Source: Nymphaea colorata (Eukaryota > Streptophyta > Magnoliopsida > Nymphaeales > Nymphaeaceae). Taken from it: DNA of 64,000 nucleotides. The stretch covers positions 20,897,354 through 20,961,353 of the forward strand of contig NC_045142.1 of NCBI RefSeq assembly GCF_008831285.2, given 5' to 3'. The notes beneath the pieces were generated by a model that saw nothing but the letters and a program-made list of their open reading frames with translations, was not told the DNA's origin and ran no database searches. The position numbers were made by a program, and so were the translations under genes. Positions 34,280-46,754 of the stretch are shown in pieces (within the stretch, counting starts at the first letter, position 1; every line of letters begins with the position of its first letter).

Positions 34280-37212
34280 CAAACTTTACAGGTTTACGAT
34301 CTTCTTTAGAACAAAGAAAATCTGCACTTTGCATGAGCCTAAGTTGAAGGCAATCTCCAATGCATTGCACATGTCTCCATAGATTTCGCTCAATGTGGCG
34401 CTGTATTAGCATTTCCTTAGCAGACTTTCGAAGGAAAGGTTCTGCCTCTCCAAACAGATCCAATGGAATCTGCTTAAGTAAAACATCCCCAGCATTCTGT
34501 CCAGAACTTCGTAAGCACTCCATTCATCACCTTTCAAGTAACAGATTAGATCCCACCCAAGAGAAGAAATATTGGGAAACATTTCCACATACCAAGACTT
34601 TTCCTACTCAAATATTTCTTAATGCATTTTGAGTCCCATATGCCATGGTGAAAAATTAATGTACATCCTAGAAGCAACAGCTTAACTTCATTGACCTCTT
34701 TAAATTTTATAATACCCAGCCCACCTTCCTATTTACGAAAAGTCAAGACATTCCAGGCATTTAAATGGGGCTTACCTGCGTCTGACTGTTCCTATAAAAA
34801 ACTGCACATAATCTGTTCTATTTTCATAATGGCACCAAGAGGGCACTTGAACAGCAACATCCAGCAAATATGAAGTGCTTCTAATACTGATTTGATCAAG
34901 CAGATCCTGCCTGCATAAGAAAGTAGCATTCGTTTTCATAAACTTAGTCTACTTTGCATTTTTAAAACAATAAGAATCAGATCAACGTTCTCAAATTCGT
35001 TGGCTTGGGAGGGAGACCCAAAGGTCTAGTAGGAAACTGTCCTAGGCTATAGCCGAACTGATTACAAATACTTGCAATCTTGCTTTGGCCCATATTGAAC
35101 TGATTACAAATACTTGCAATCTTGTAGGTGAAGAAAGCCATTCTTGAAGGCTTTTAAGAAAATCAAGATGTCATCAGCGTAGATTGTAGAAAAAACTCCC
35201 TCTATGCCTTTTCCAATATGCGGGACTTCAATAATTCTTCCTTCCATTGCAGCTTGCAATGTACGTGAAAATATTTTCATGACAATGAGGAATAAAAATG
35301 AAGATAAAGGGTATCCTTATTGCAGACCATGAGAATATCCAAAGTATTCACCTTGATGGTCATTAATCACAAGAGCATAAAAACATTTGTCACTACTGTC
35401 GTTAATCTTTGAGTCCAAATAGAATGAAATCCCAAATGCAACATGGCAGCTTGTAAGAAAGTCCAATTGACCCTGTCATATGCTTTTGATAGACCATCTT
35501 CAACATAAGCTAGTTGACCCTTAGACATTGCATATACCATCTCAAGCACAAGAAGGAGAGATTGATGGATGTTTCTATCTTTCAAAAAACCACCTTGCAT
35601 GTTGGAAATGACCCGCTTTAGTACCTTCTTCATTCTCGAAACCATGATTCTGAAAATAAATTTCAGTACACTAGTTGCTTAACAAATTCTAAATCAAATT
35701 TAAGAATTAAGATTATATGATTTCTGCCTGTTTCTTAACAAACTTTCCTTTCTAAAAAAAATCTGTAATTGCGACAGTGATATTAGTCTTTACCATGTCC
35801 GAATTATATTGAAAGAACGAATTCGGAAACCCATCCAGACCTGGTGCACTATTGGAGTTGGCACCCATAACAGCCTATTACACTTCCTCATCTGAAATGG
35901 GACTTTTGTCCGTTAAGTTTTCTTTTATAAATATGCAGTGGCCAACAGCAAGCTGATCCATAATCATTTTTGTTGAGTTGTCACTGGTAAAAAATCTTTA
36001 AAAATAAGAAGTACATGCTGAAAGAATTTTATCCTCTTCATAAAACTCCCCATCATCCATCTTCATGTGCAAGAGTCCATTTTTTTGGACATTTTCTTCA
36101 ACATAGCATGAAATAGTTTGCTGTTATTATCCCCTTCTTTCAGCCATGATAACCTAACTTATTTTTTCTAATAAATTTCTTCATCTCAGAGAGCATCCGC
36201 AAGAAAACTTCTAATATGATTTTCAGAAGTGGACCAGTTATGAGAGCCAATGTCTTGCCTCTTATAAATTTCAATAAGATCCTTTTGAATAGTTCTGGTA
36301 TCAACTTTCTCGGTTCTATACTTACTCCAGTTACTTAATTCATGGTCGTACTCTATTCCGTTTTGCCAGAAGTTTAAGCATTATGCATCGTCTACACTCC
36401 ACTCTCCATGATCTTGTAATAATGACCTTACAACTAGGTTAACACTCTTACTAAAGGAAGTAGTTAAATCTTTGTCTTCTTCTGCATGCGGTTTTAAAGA
36501 TATTTAATTTACATGTAAAAAAGAAGCGCTGATTGGTCTGAAGAACTTCTTGGTTCTACCAAAGCTGCCCGCAACATCCAACTTGCTCAATCCAATAATT
36601 GTTAAAAAACATCTATCTAATTTGCTTTGAACCAGCGCTGTCGGGCCACAGAGATTGGTTCAAGTGAATGCTCTGTTTCTGTCCACAATCTCCCTTAGTC
36701 CAGCATCTTGAATGAATCCACTGAATGCTGAACAAGCTTGTCTAGCAGGGGCAGGCCCATTTTTCAGACTCCTTACAAACTGAATTAAAATCTTTCATGA
36801 TAATACTAACTTTTGTTTATTGGCAATAATGATATCTAACATAACCAATTGGTCTTTGTGAATTCTAAAGTCAGGGTGAAGATACACCCCTATTGTATCA
36901 AAGTTGAGATTGGAAGCGTTATGAATAAACAAACAATCCATCTAAAATTTATTAAATTTGCAACTAGTCAATCTAAAATCAGCCTGTCTCTAAGCACAGA
37001 CAACTATGGCCCAATTAAGATTTGTATCAATATTAGATTCAAAGGAAAACTCCTTGTAGTGATTGCAAAAAGATCTGAAGTTGCCCGCAATCAACATGAT
37101 ATCGAAACATGAAAACGATCTCAAGTTGATGAGATCTCATCCATTTGCCAAAATCTCTCTAGGTTGTTAGATTAGCAAGCCCTCTAACATTCCAACTATC
37201 AAACTTCATTTG
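34280..37212 (-). mobile_element. L1-type LINE (left arm), 5'-truncated and decayed
   Basis: Minus-strand translations give the endonuclease start SWNVRGLAN (near 37,195) and DFNSV (near 36,790), then reverse transcriptase motifs NSAPGLDGFPNSFF (near 35,850), GGFLKDRNIHQSLLLVLEM and SKAYDRVNWTFLQAAMLHLGF (35,430-35,590), and YADDILIF with the catalytic pair (35,170-35,181), then GGLGI near 34,720. This is plant L1/RIL order: AP endonuclease then reverse transcriptase. ORF1 is absent and frameshifts and stops are common. The RT piece in frame 35,367-35,645 is better preserved than in the right arm, where the AYDR segment is frameshifted. Confidence 0.88.
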
Positions 37213-37281
37213 ATGGAATTGGCAACTCCTATGCATTCAATCATCTAACAAGTAATCTGGTTAATTTGCTATTTATTTTAA

Positions 37282-37599
37282 ATGTGCATTTGTCAGTGTG
37301 AATTCAAATTTTGTTTGAAAATTTTATGCGAACCCTGTTTTGATTTTCTGGTCCATGAAATGCATGGAAGTACAAAAAATTGGGATGGGGCTAGAGCCTT
37401 TGGTGGAGTCATACGTGGGCTCCTTTTGGCAGTTGCCCACATGGTCTATAAACTTTCTTTGTTTTCATTGTTACATATGCTTTCAACTACTTGCTTCTTT
37501 ATATACATCAGTGACCCTATAGGTATGAGATTCTTTAAATTAGTGCCCCTAAGTCCAACATTTCTAACTCTAGCTGCGACTGACCATGGTTGGAGGTGA
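37282..37599 (+). other. unrecognised open frame, probably not a gene
   Basis: This 105-codon frame just upstream of the LINE endonuclease (opposite strand) has no recognisable domain. Its mirror at 51,042-51,308 is shorter because of a frame difference. It is probably LINE 5' sequence read in antisense. Confidence 0.3.
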
Positions 37600-38084
37600 A
37601 ACTAGCTACAGCTAGCTAGATGACAAGATAATGAAGTGTCTGATAATTGATTGTATTAAGATTTTTCTTAATCATGTAAAACATATGTTACCAATTGGCA
37701 GCTTCGCCAATGACCGTAAGTGTCAAAAACTCAAGCAGCATCGATTGAAGAAACCAACAAGCGACATCCCATGACAATGCTGGTGGCTAAAGTTCAGTTT
37801 CTCCTCCTCCACCACCCTTCCCTCCTCATTCTTCTTGACTTTTATTTGAATCCCTTGAATATTCAGGAATGACCCGGCCAATCCAGTTTTCAGTCGACCT
37901 GATCGGATCATATGAAAATCCCATCAAAGGATCTGTAATGGCCCACCAAGCAGGAAAGATGCCATGTTCTTTGAGAAAATTGATTTCTCACTACTTGTAA
38001 CCTCAACCTCATCTTAGTCGCAGTACCAATTTTTTTGACTGATCATCACTTGCTCGTGTGGGCACTAACTGGTAAAATGTTGCA

Positions 38085-38366
38085 ATATTGGCTGGTCTCT
38101 AGAAATTAGTGATATAGACAGTGGATTAACTTATTTATTTGATATCTCAATAAAGCAAGGGGCTCCCTTGGCAGTTTCCCAGCAAAAAAATTACCTAGTT
38201 GATATCAAAAGCAGTGGCTGCCGATGGGCATATAGACCAATTACATTATGATACTTGAATATATATGTTAGGTACCAGAAGACTATATGTTACACTTAGA
38301 ACATGATAACTCGATTGCAAGATAATCTAAGCAAGGTTATCATTTGAGGGCAATGAGTTTCCAATT
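38085..38366. repeat. direct repeat unit 1 (partner 39,303-39,597)
   Basis: Both units contain CTAGAAATTAGTGA.ATAGACAGTGGATTAA, CAATAAAGC.AGGGGCT, CAGTTTCCCAGCAAAAAA, and CATGATAACTCGATTG.AAGATAATCTAAGC. The units are 1.2 kb apart. Both have mirror copies in the right arm. Confidence 0.85.
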
Positions 38367-39302
38367 TGATCGTTTGGGTGCTATACTAGTGCAACTAGGG
38401 TGTAATCACTATGCTAGTTGATGGACATTTGGCTTTTGGCTCTCTTCACATGGGCATGGGCATTCCAGCAGGATTTTCAGTTTTCACTCAAATTGTGAGT
38501 GACATCCTGCTCATCTAAAATTAGAGTTTTATATGGTCGGACTGGTTATGCTACACCTCTATGCATGAAAAATTGTGCATAGCGGTGTGTAACAACCAAA
38601 ATACCGTGTCTAAGTGAAAAAAAAAAGGACTTTATGACAAAAAGAGTTATGAACAAGTAAAAATTCCAAAATATACACTTCTTTATAAAAAAAATTTCAA
38701 AAATACCCCAACCCCCTTTTTTTTTCTTTGGTATATATTTGTGTGTACAACCTTATGCATGCAACTTGATATCAATATATGTTATTTTATGTTCCCAAGA
38801 AAGAGATCAGGATGGGAATTTGCCCCCATAGAAGGCATATGAGAAACATCAAATGGATAAGCTCGTGCTAACACGTTAACTTCTAACCTCACCCTCTTAT
38901 TTAGTGGCAGTACCAAAATTTTTGAGTGAACATCACTTGAGTCGCCGACCTGAGTTTGATAGTGCCCATGTGGGCACTATGATGTGATTGGAACTGAGTC
39001 CAGCTTTATGACAATATAATTTTGACTAACTGGTAAAAAGTTACAAAATTAGCTGGTGTCAAGACTGAATCCTGGGGTTGGTTGGTTTGGTTTTTAGCTT
39101 GCTTTAAATGGAGTAGATCAGCTTAGTTGTGGTTAATCCAAGTTAATAGGCTATTGAGCCAATTCTAGGATCTCCAAAGATTTAAATTTGGATTTATCCA
39201 ATATATTTTTTGACTAACTGGTATTGAAAAATATGATGCACACCAACCCACCCTTAGCTCCACTACAGCCTTTCTTACAACATACTCCCCTCACAAAATG
39301 TT

Positions 39303-39597
39303 TACAGGCTAGCTGGTGTCTAGAAATTAGTGACATAGACAGTGGATTAATTACTTTCATTATTTATTTAATTACTTATTTGATATTTCAATAAAGCGAG
39401 GGGCTTCCTCAGCAGTTTCCCAGCAAAAAATTACCTACTTGATATCACAAGTAGTTCTGCAGGAGGGGCATGCACACCAATTACATTATTATACTTGAAT
39501 AAAATGTTCGTAATGGAAGACTATATATGTTACACTTAGAGCATGATAACTCGATTGTAAGATAATCTAAGCAAGGTTATCATTTGAGAGCAATGTG
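39303..39597. repeat. direct repeat unit 2 (partner 38,085-38,366)
   Basis: Second copy of the unit described at 38,085, with a short AT-rich insertion (TACTTTCATTATTTATT) and small indels. The duplication predates the inverted repeat because both arms have both units (right arm about 49,080-49,330 and 50,295-50,560). Confidence 0.85.
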
Positions 39598-40019
39598 CTC
39601 AGCCACTGGACAGCAAAGAAACGACAATAGAAGCAAAAAAGAGGAGAAAGAAAAAGGAACGACAATACATCCTTTCTCTTTCTCCTGGCCTTGTTTGTCT
39701 TCAAGTTAGTTGGCCCTATAGACTTTGATTGTTGTTGGTGGTGGCTTGTCTTCAGTTTAGTTGATGTAGTGGAGGCCATGCATCTCTTTTGTATCCATCA
39801 CCAAATCCTCCTCTGGGGTTTCTGGTCCAGCAGAATGACCTTCTTCTTTGAGAAAATAACGTGGCAATTAAGATATTTTGGTTAGTTTGCTAACCAATAG
39901 TACACTATTCAGAAATTTCTGTAACATAGAGCCGTGCTGTATTTGTTAACAAGAAGCAAATGCCTGATTCCTTTTACTGAAGTTGTATATCCATCTGCCA
40001 TCTTTTACTGATCTTCTAC

Positions 40020-40318
40020 TTGGACCGCTGGCCCTTCTTCGCAAGTCTAAGTGACGACAACTTCTTTGGCACACATGGTTATGTATCTTCTAGTGAAAGA
40101 TTTGGAAAATTTGCAATGAAGTCTTCTTTCATGACGCACATTTTGATTTCCACCATTCATTGCATACCCTCCAAACAGAGCTTTTTAGCTATCGTGAAGG
40201 CTTTTTGGCTGTCGGATTGGTTCCTCGCTTCTTCTCTACTGTTTAGTCCTTTTTTTAGGTTGTACTTTGGCATCCATTACTCTTTGGATGTTTTTAGTTT
40301 CATTTAATACAAGCTCTC
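40020..40318 (+). other. unrecognised 95-codon frame, same in both arms
   Basis: The frame begins MDRWPFFASLSDDNFFG and has its mirror at 48,362-48,649, differing by one residue (MTHILI against ITHVLI region). No domain is recognised. A CT/GT microsatellite follows at 40,313-40,343. I would not call a gene from this alone. Confidence 0.2.
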
Positions 40319-40734
40319 TCTCTCTCGTGTGTGTGTGTGTGTGCATATATATAATTATACATATAAGTTGACAAAAGAACATACCACTTAGGTAAGGGAC
40401 AAAGCCACACCTATTAAAATTCCTTTTTTCTTTGTAATTTATCAGTATCTTAAAATATATTTGGTGATAAACATATATTAAGTTAGTTATTTTTTATTTT
40501 ATTAATATACCATAATAAAGGAATGGCTCTTATAACATCAAAATTTGAATAGTAAAAAAAAAACACATTTGAATAGTAGAAAAAAACATTTTTTTATCAA
40601 AGTAATTTGAACTTAAACATTATTTAGATCAAATTAGTGTTTATAATGAACACAATAAGGGATTCACATTTTGTTCAAACACTTATTAGCACAAATGTAA
40701 GAGGTCTATTGGTTTTTGTTTGTGGCAGAAGTAA

Positions 40735-40815
40735 AATATATATATATGTGTGTGTGTGTGAGCATAACTTTTAAACACACACACACACACACACATATAT
40801 ATATTTATATATATA
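40735..40815. repeat. compound TA/GT/AC microsatellite
   Basis: (TA)n(TG)n, about 16 bp of unique sequence, then (AC)n(TA)n. The two halves are inverted relative to each other and could fold. The right-arm mirror is at about 47,858-47,937. Confidence 0.85.
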
Positions 40816-41916
40816 ATTTTCAAGGACATTGCTATCTCTTTTATGACAAGGTGGTTCCCTCTTTTTTTACTTCTCAACCACTGAAAGTGAAAGTGTTGTG
40901 GAAGAAAGAACTAAAGTGACAGCTCCATGCCTTTTGAGTTCTTATGCATGTCTAGAGAGAGGGAGAGAGAGCAAACAGAAAGATTGGAATTCATTCCGGC
41001 AATAGCTAGTGACGATCGATGACCATGAAGATTCATGAGGACCAAGGTGTAGGTACTGCGAATAGCTTTAAAATAAGGAAGGGAAGTTGGTCGACCAAGG
41101 CGGGGCATCTTTCACATGTGGTTTCATTAGCATATCAGTTTTCTATATGCTTTTGTGGTGATGCTGATTTGTGTTGAAGTCGATGATATAAGAGAATTCC
41201 TACATAAAAAAGGACGAAAAGTTGTGGAAACTTGTTCTTCTGCTTGAAGAGTTATATTTAGCACTTAGTGAATCATATAAAAAAACGGTCAACTGCTTCT
41301 GATGTAACAGATTTGGATTTTTTCTTGTTGTCACGGTTCATAATTCCTGTTCTTCCATAGCCACCATATTGCAAGGGGAAACACAATCTTCGAACTTCAC
41401 ATAAGTATTTTGATTCGAGCCTTTTTATTCCACCTCTACGTCTGCATCATTGCCACCAAGTCTGCAGGGTGGTTCCTCCCTTTTTTGACTTGCCTACCGC
41501 TGAAAGTGAAAGTGTGGTCGAAGAAAAAAATAAAGTAACAGCTCCATGCCTTTTGAGTTCTCGTGCATGTAGAGAGAGAGAGAGAGAAAGAGATGGAAAT
41601 TACCTGCTTTATTCTTATTTTATTCTCACAAGTACTTTTATAGGAAATGGAACATGGATTAAACAATGTGCCAACCTGCTAAGTTCAAAGAAAAAAGACA
41701 CAAAAATACAGTTGGCCTCATAGAGGGCTCATTGTTTGAAATTATTGGGTTGTACAAAAGGGTAAGCAGTGAGCCGAGTACCAAATGAATAGTTAGGTAC
41801 CTAGCCCAGATTGAGTCGGGCCTAGGGCAGTCTTTTGACCCAAGGGCCTGACCAATAAATACTTTCCTCCTCAGACCTGCTTTAGCAAAAGAACTGAAGT
41901 ATGCAACTTTAGTTTG

Positions 41917-42384
41917 AAAGCGGAAAGTGATTCAGGATGTAGTGGATCCTTCAGGTCCATTTTTCAACAGTACGAGGAGTAATCTGTCATGACATAACCA
42001 AGATGGCTGAAGTTTTCTTCGGAATAAAAAGAATGGTGAAGAGGTTTAACAACACTCTGATTGTTTTGATTCTCAAGATAAAAGGAGCTACAAGTGTACT
42101 CCAGTAGTGACCTATTTCCCCATGTAACTTCTTATATAAGGTCATTTCAATGTCTGGTCGCTTTTAGGGAGGCTTGAGGCAACGCAAACGCAATCCCATC
42201 TGCCTTACCTTTTCATTGTTGTTAAATAATTTTTCGTTGACCTATTCTATCACCTGTTTGGATGGAGAGAAAGTAGGATAAAAAGGAAAAAAATGGAAAG
42301 GGAAGGAAAGGAATTGGGAAGAAAAGGTCAAGAAAGAAAATGGAATGAAACAAATCATTATAAAATTGCTGATGTCCAACCAAG
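41917..42384. other. single-copy spacer; no gene
   Basis: Sequence from the inner end of the left arm to the protease module. CCTGTTTGGATGGAGAGAAAG near 42,250 resembles a transposon terminus but no partner is found before the protease module starts. Confidence 0.5.
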
Positions 42385-42521
42385 CACTACGAGATTTACC
42401 TAAGCACTACGAGATTTCCCAAATCCAAATCCTTTCCTTCATCAGCAGTGACCTTAACTATGACTTCCATTATAAATACCAACACATTTATCCTTAATAC
42501 AGCAACCTTTCAGCGCTCACC
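42385..42521 (+). promoter_or_regulatory. protease upstream module, copy 5 (proximal part only)
   Basis: It contains AAGCACTACGAGATTT twice in a row, the CCTTTCCTTCATCAG segment and TATAAATA at 42,471-42,478, about 50 bp before the start codon at 42,522. TCCTTAATACAG at 42,491-42,502 is the uninterrupted form of the site where transposon A inserted at 19,461. Confidence 0.6.
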
Positions 42522-43872
42522 ATGGCTGCCTTCTTCTCCTCTATAGCATTCCGCGTCCTCCTCCAGCTGCTCCTACTTGCAGTGCTACCTAACCCTGCCA
42601 GCATCTTCGTTTCAGACCTCTCCGCTTCTCCATAGACCTCATTCATCGAAACTCATCACTCTCTCCTCTCATGACCCCTCATTCACTCTAGCTCAATGAG
42701 CCGAGCAGGTAGCTCTGCACTCCATGTTGCACTGCCGCCACATCGCTTCACGGTTTGGCAATACCACCAGCATGATCTCCAGCCCCGTGATGCCTGGTCC
42801 CAGTGAGTTTCCACGTCTTATGTTATCTCGCTAGGTACCCCATCCCGCCTGTACTGGCCCATAATAAACACTGGTAGTGACCTCATATGGACAACATGAC
42901 GCCATTGTGACAACTGAACGTCCAAACACCAATGTTGATCCACTTCAGTCGTCCACCTACAAGAACCAGAGATGCTCCTCCAGCTTTTGCACGATATTGC
43001 CCCAATATGGTTGCACCAGCAACCAACTTTGCTGGTTCAGATATTCCTATGTTGACAAATCCACTGTAGAAGGGATTCTAGCCTTCGAGATGCTCTTGTT
43101 TGACGATGGTGCCAGCAATGTCAAGCTTCCAGGAATTGTCTTTGGTTCCGTTCATAGTGAGGGCAATCCTAATCCTGCCTTGCTTAAAGTTCCTGGCCTT
43201 GTTGCCTCAGCGGTGGTCCTCTCTCGCTTGTTAATCAGATTGGCTCTTTTATTGATAAGAAATTTGCTTATTGTCTTCCTCCCTATAGCAATGAAAACAA
43301 TTCCCTGGGACAGCTCAATTCGGTGAGGATGCAGAGTTTTCAGGCAAGGTAGAAGTTCAAGAAACTCCAATGGCACCAGGTGGTTCTCAGGGCACGTATT
43401 ATGTTCTCAACCTAATTGACATAAGCGTCGGGGACAACAGATTCAACATACAATTTGGTGGTTCAAAGATGACTGCATTGTTGAGAGATGCCAGATCGAT
43501 CATCATAGACTCGGGCACCATGCTCACTTTTCTTGCTAAAGATGTGTATGGTCAAGTAGTAAATGCGGTGGCTAATGTCATAAACCATGAACGCTTCTAT
43601 CCTCTTGAGAAAGATTTACTTTGTTACCATGTACAAAATAATGGGGTTCCATATGAAGGGTTGCCGGAGATGACCTTTCATTTCGCTAATGCAGACTGGA
43701 AGCTGCCACCTTCAAACATCTTTGTAATGTTTAGAAGTGGAATCGCCTGCTTAGCCATTGAAGCGGAGAGATGCCCATGTTCGGGAATGCTGCACAGCAG
43801 AACATGCATGTCAAGTATGATCTGGGCCATGGACTGCTTTCTTTCGCACCAACTGAATGTACCCAGGGCTAA
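42522..43872 (+). pseudogene. CDR1-like aspartic protease, near full-length pseudogene
   Basis: This is the most complete copy in the window and spans the whole family length (about 440 codons). From the ATG at 42,522 it reads MAAFFSSIAFRVLLQLLLLAV (signal peptide); a 1-nt deletion then brings a stop. In other frames follow NTGSDLIW (first catalytic Asp changed to Asn), VDPLQSSTYKNQRCSSSFC, YSYVDKSTVEGILAFEMLLFDD, GIVFGSVHSEGNPNP, then SQGTYYVLNLIDISVGDN, RSIIIDSGTMLTFLAKDVYG (second motif intact), LPEMTFHFANADWKLPPSNIFV, and in a last frame GNAAQQNMHVKYDLGHGLLSFAPTEC with TAA at 43,870-43,872. At least four frameshifts or stops rule out an active protease. Confidence 0.92.
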
Positions 43873-44423
43873 GGTATATATATGTATATATCTATATATA
43901 TATATATGTTAGTTTCTATTGTCATAATCATTGTGGTTCTCTGTATTGGTCTACTATTGGCAGCTTCGGATGCTGCTTAATTGTGTTTTATAACAATGGG
44001 AAGTCTGAGTGCCATGTAGTCGATGGTGTTACTTTTCCATGTTCAATAAATATATGTTTTTTGTTTCAAGGATGTTTCCCCTCCGTTTAAGTTTAAAGGT
44101 TAATTTTGAATATTAGCTACCGCTTTAACAGTTGTTATTGCCCACAATCCTGTTGCTAATAAGTATTTGTTACAGTCAAAGCTCCATCACTACAAGTCCC
44201 CTTGTCTAAACTATCATTGATGAAAGTGGCCATGGAATGTGCCAATACTTTATTGTAACTTTTACCATGGAATTTTCCATCCCATAACACAATGTGTTCT
44301 GTGTGATGGTTATATATGTCGTTTAATACTTGAGAGTCAAGTCATATTTAGTACTTGGAAAATCATTTAAAAAAGACGGTCAATTGCTTCTGATGTAACA
44401 GATTTGGATTTTTTGTTGTCATG
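43873..44423. other. protease 3' flank; no gene
   Basis: Matches the 3' flank at 27,250-27,780, with AATAAATAT near 44,045 as a candidate polyadenylation signal. Its last 80 bp (44,340-44,420, GCTTCTGATGTAACAGATTTGG) also match 41,250-41,330. It is cut by a copia LTR at 44,424. Confidence 0.6.
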
Positions 44424-44773
44424 TGTTGAAATGGGAGAAAGAAAGAGAACCAAGAAACAAACACTGATTTCTACTTGGTTCGGTTCATAGACCTACATCC
44501 ACGATGAATGCCAGGGCAGCTGCTCCTTTAATTTTCTTTGTTTCCTCATTTTCTTTCTTTGCTTTACAAGTATATATAAGATACATGACGAAAGCAAAAA
44601 ACAATGCATGTGATCGTTGGTAGGCTTTACATACAAAACTCAAAATTAACATGGAAAGAGTGTTACTAACGTACATTGCAGCAATTCTTTCTACATTCCA
44701 ATTGATTTCAATAAGGCAGGAATGAGAATGATCCGTTGAGCATGCTGCACTGGACGTAACCCCCACTTTCATC
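44424..44773 (-). mobile_element. copia 3' LTR, 350 bp
   Basis: Runs from TGTTGAAATGGG to TTTCATCA on the plus strand (TG...CA). On the element's strand it is preceded by the purine-rich ACTTGAAGGGAAG at 44,774-44,787, the expected polypurine tract. It is the 3' LTR of the minus-strand copia element that extends to about 46,560. Confidence 0.7.
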
Positions 44774-46560
44774 ACTTCCCTTCAAGTGGGGCATAGAGAT
44801 TCAAACAGCCCCACTTGATTTTACTATTGTCAAATTGCTTTGTAGGAAGTTCTTTAGTAAACCCATCGGCCAGCTGCTTTGTGCTCCTAGTATATGGAAT
44901 TTCAATATCTCCTTTTTAGAACTTTTCACGTACATAATGACAATCAATTTCTATGTGTTTGGCATGTTCGTAAAAAATTGAACTTGCAGCTACATGAATT
45001 GCAGCTTGATTGTCACAGTGCATAGGAATAGGAGAGTTGATAACAAATCCAAGCTCTTGGATGAGTGATTTTATTCAAATGAGCTCGCTTGAGGCAGTTG
45101 CCATTGCCATGTATTATTCCTCGGCACTGGATCTAAAAATAGTATGTTGTTTCTTGCTTTTCCAAGAAACCGGGTTTTCACCAACATAAACGCTATAACC
45201 TGTCATAGATCTTTTTATCTGAAGCACCGGCTTAGTCTGTATCCGAGTGACATCGTATATTAACATTCCCATTCACTTTGTTCCACAAACCTGGCCCTGG
45301 AGTCTTTTTAAGTATTTGAGAATTCTTTCAACTACTTTGACATGCACTACTTTAAGAGAACGCATATGTTGGCTTACCAAGCTGATGGCATAATTGATGT
45401 CAGGTCATGTGACAATGAGATATATTAACTTCCCCATAAGTCTTTGATAGCTTTCACATCTTCAATGGGGTCACCCTTGGTGTTATCAAGTTTAGGGTAC
45501 ACTTCTATGGCCGTGTATGCTGGCCTAATAATTGTTTTTCTTATTTCTTTAAGTAAATCAAGTATGTACTTGCGTTGGTTCAAGATGATTCTTTCTTGGA
45601 ATTAGCACTTTTGATCCCTAAAAAGTATTTTAGTCTCCCCAGATCCTTGATCTCAAAAGTATTGTGAAGATACCACTTGGTGTGAGCTATCCCTTGTTCG
45701 TCATTGCCTGTAATTGTTGTGTCATCCACATAAATCAATACAACAACAAGGTTATCATTAGATCTTTTGATGAAAACTGAATTATATGAATAGCATCTGG
45801 TGAATTTTTTGTTCTCCAATGCATCGCTCAATTTTTGGTACCAGGCTCTAGGAGATTGCTTCAATCCACAAATTGACTTCTTGAGCCTACAAACAAGATT
45901 TGGAGTACATTCCATAGGGTGGCTTTGTGGCAGGTATACTTCTTCTTGAAGGTCACCTTGTAAAAAAACATTCTTCACATCTAATTGAAATAATGGCCAT
46001 TCAAAATTGCAAGCAATGGATAGGAGAATTCTGATGGTGGTCATTTTTGTACAAGAGCAAAAGTTTCTTCATAGTCTAACCCTTGTGTTTGAGTATACTC
46101 TTTAGCAATAAGATGTGCTTTATGGCGTTCAATAGAGTCATCAGTCTTGTACTTAGTTTTAAAGATCCACTTTCACCCAACTGCACGTTTTCCCACTGGG
46201 AGAGTAACTAGTTCCCAGTACGATATTTGTGTAGAGCATCTAACTCTTCATGCATGGCTTCAACCTATATCTTTTGGTCTTTGGCTTCCTGGTAAGTAGT
46301 AGAATCTCTTTGCTTTTCAATATGACTGAGGAAGGCCACGTGGTGTTTGCGGTGGTTGCAAAAACTCAAAATTTTTCTAAAGGATGAGTAACACCAATGT
46401 AGGTGACAAAGCCTTCCAAATGTCTAGGTAGCTGAATGTTTCAAGAAGATTTTTAGAATGGGTTCAGTCGGGTGAGATTCTAAGGTCTATGAGTAAGGTT
46501 CAATAAGGACTATAGCTCCAATTCCAATGTTTTTGATCTGGCTTGAGGTTCAAGAGAGAC
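44774..46560 (-). pseudogene. copia pol: reverse transcriptase and RNase H (decayed)
   Basis: Frame 45,580-46,044 encodes FQLDVKNVFLQGDLQEEVYL, KKSICGLKQSPRAWYQKLSDAL, VVLIYVDDTTITGND (catalytic YVDD intact) and FEIKDLGRLKYFLGIK. Upstream in another frame lies RHKAHLIAKEYTQTQGLDYEETF (about 46,060-46,150). Downstream, 44,800-45,450 holds broken RNase H coding. Gag, protease and integrase are absent; the element is lost before the assembly gap at 46,655. It would have copied element RNA inside retrotransposon particles. It is inserted in the 3' flank of the protease copy. Confidence 0.88.
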
Positions 46561-46654
46561 TTAGGTATTGCTTCAATCACATTCAAGGTTTCAAAGTCTC
46601 TCTTTCTTCAAGGTCACTACGGTGATGGATTATGGTGATATCAAAATAATTGTA

Positions 46655-46754
46655 NNNNNNNNNNNNNNNNNNNNNNNNNNNNNNNNNNNNNNNNNNNNNN
46701 NNNNNNNNNNNNNNNNNNNNNNNNNNNNNNNNNNNNNNNNNNNNNNNNNNNNNN
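46655..46754. other. assembly gap, exactly 100 N
   Basis: A run of exactly 100 Ns is a usual placeholder for a scaffold join of unknown size. Open frames reading through it are meaningless. The right arm of the inverted repeat starts at the first base after it. Confidence 0.98.

Larger units (their letters stand above)
32684..41916 (+). repeat. large inverted repeat, left arm (9.2 kb)
   Basis: Pairs with 46,755-63,999. The outer match begins at GCACTCAACTCAATCTACCC (32,684) against the window's last bases; the inner match ends at GCAACTTTAGTTTG (41,916) against the first bases after the gap. In a 321-bp stretch compared base by base (33,328-33,648) I count five differences. The left arm lacks about 8 kb present in the right arm, between 33,651 and 33,652. 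Confidence 0.95.

Noticed and set aside
36849-37112. 87-codon frame conserved in both arms (also 51,537-51,800)
   Set aside because: It is antisense to the LINE endonuclease region and is conserved only because the arms are nearly identical.
40020-40307. 95-residue hydrophobic protein conserved in both arms
   Set aside because: Kept only as an unrecognised frame: conservation reflects the inverted repeat and no domain or expression signal supports a gene.
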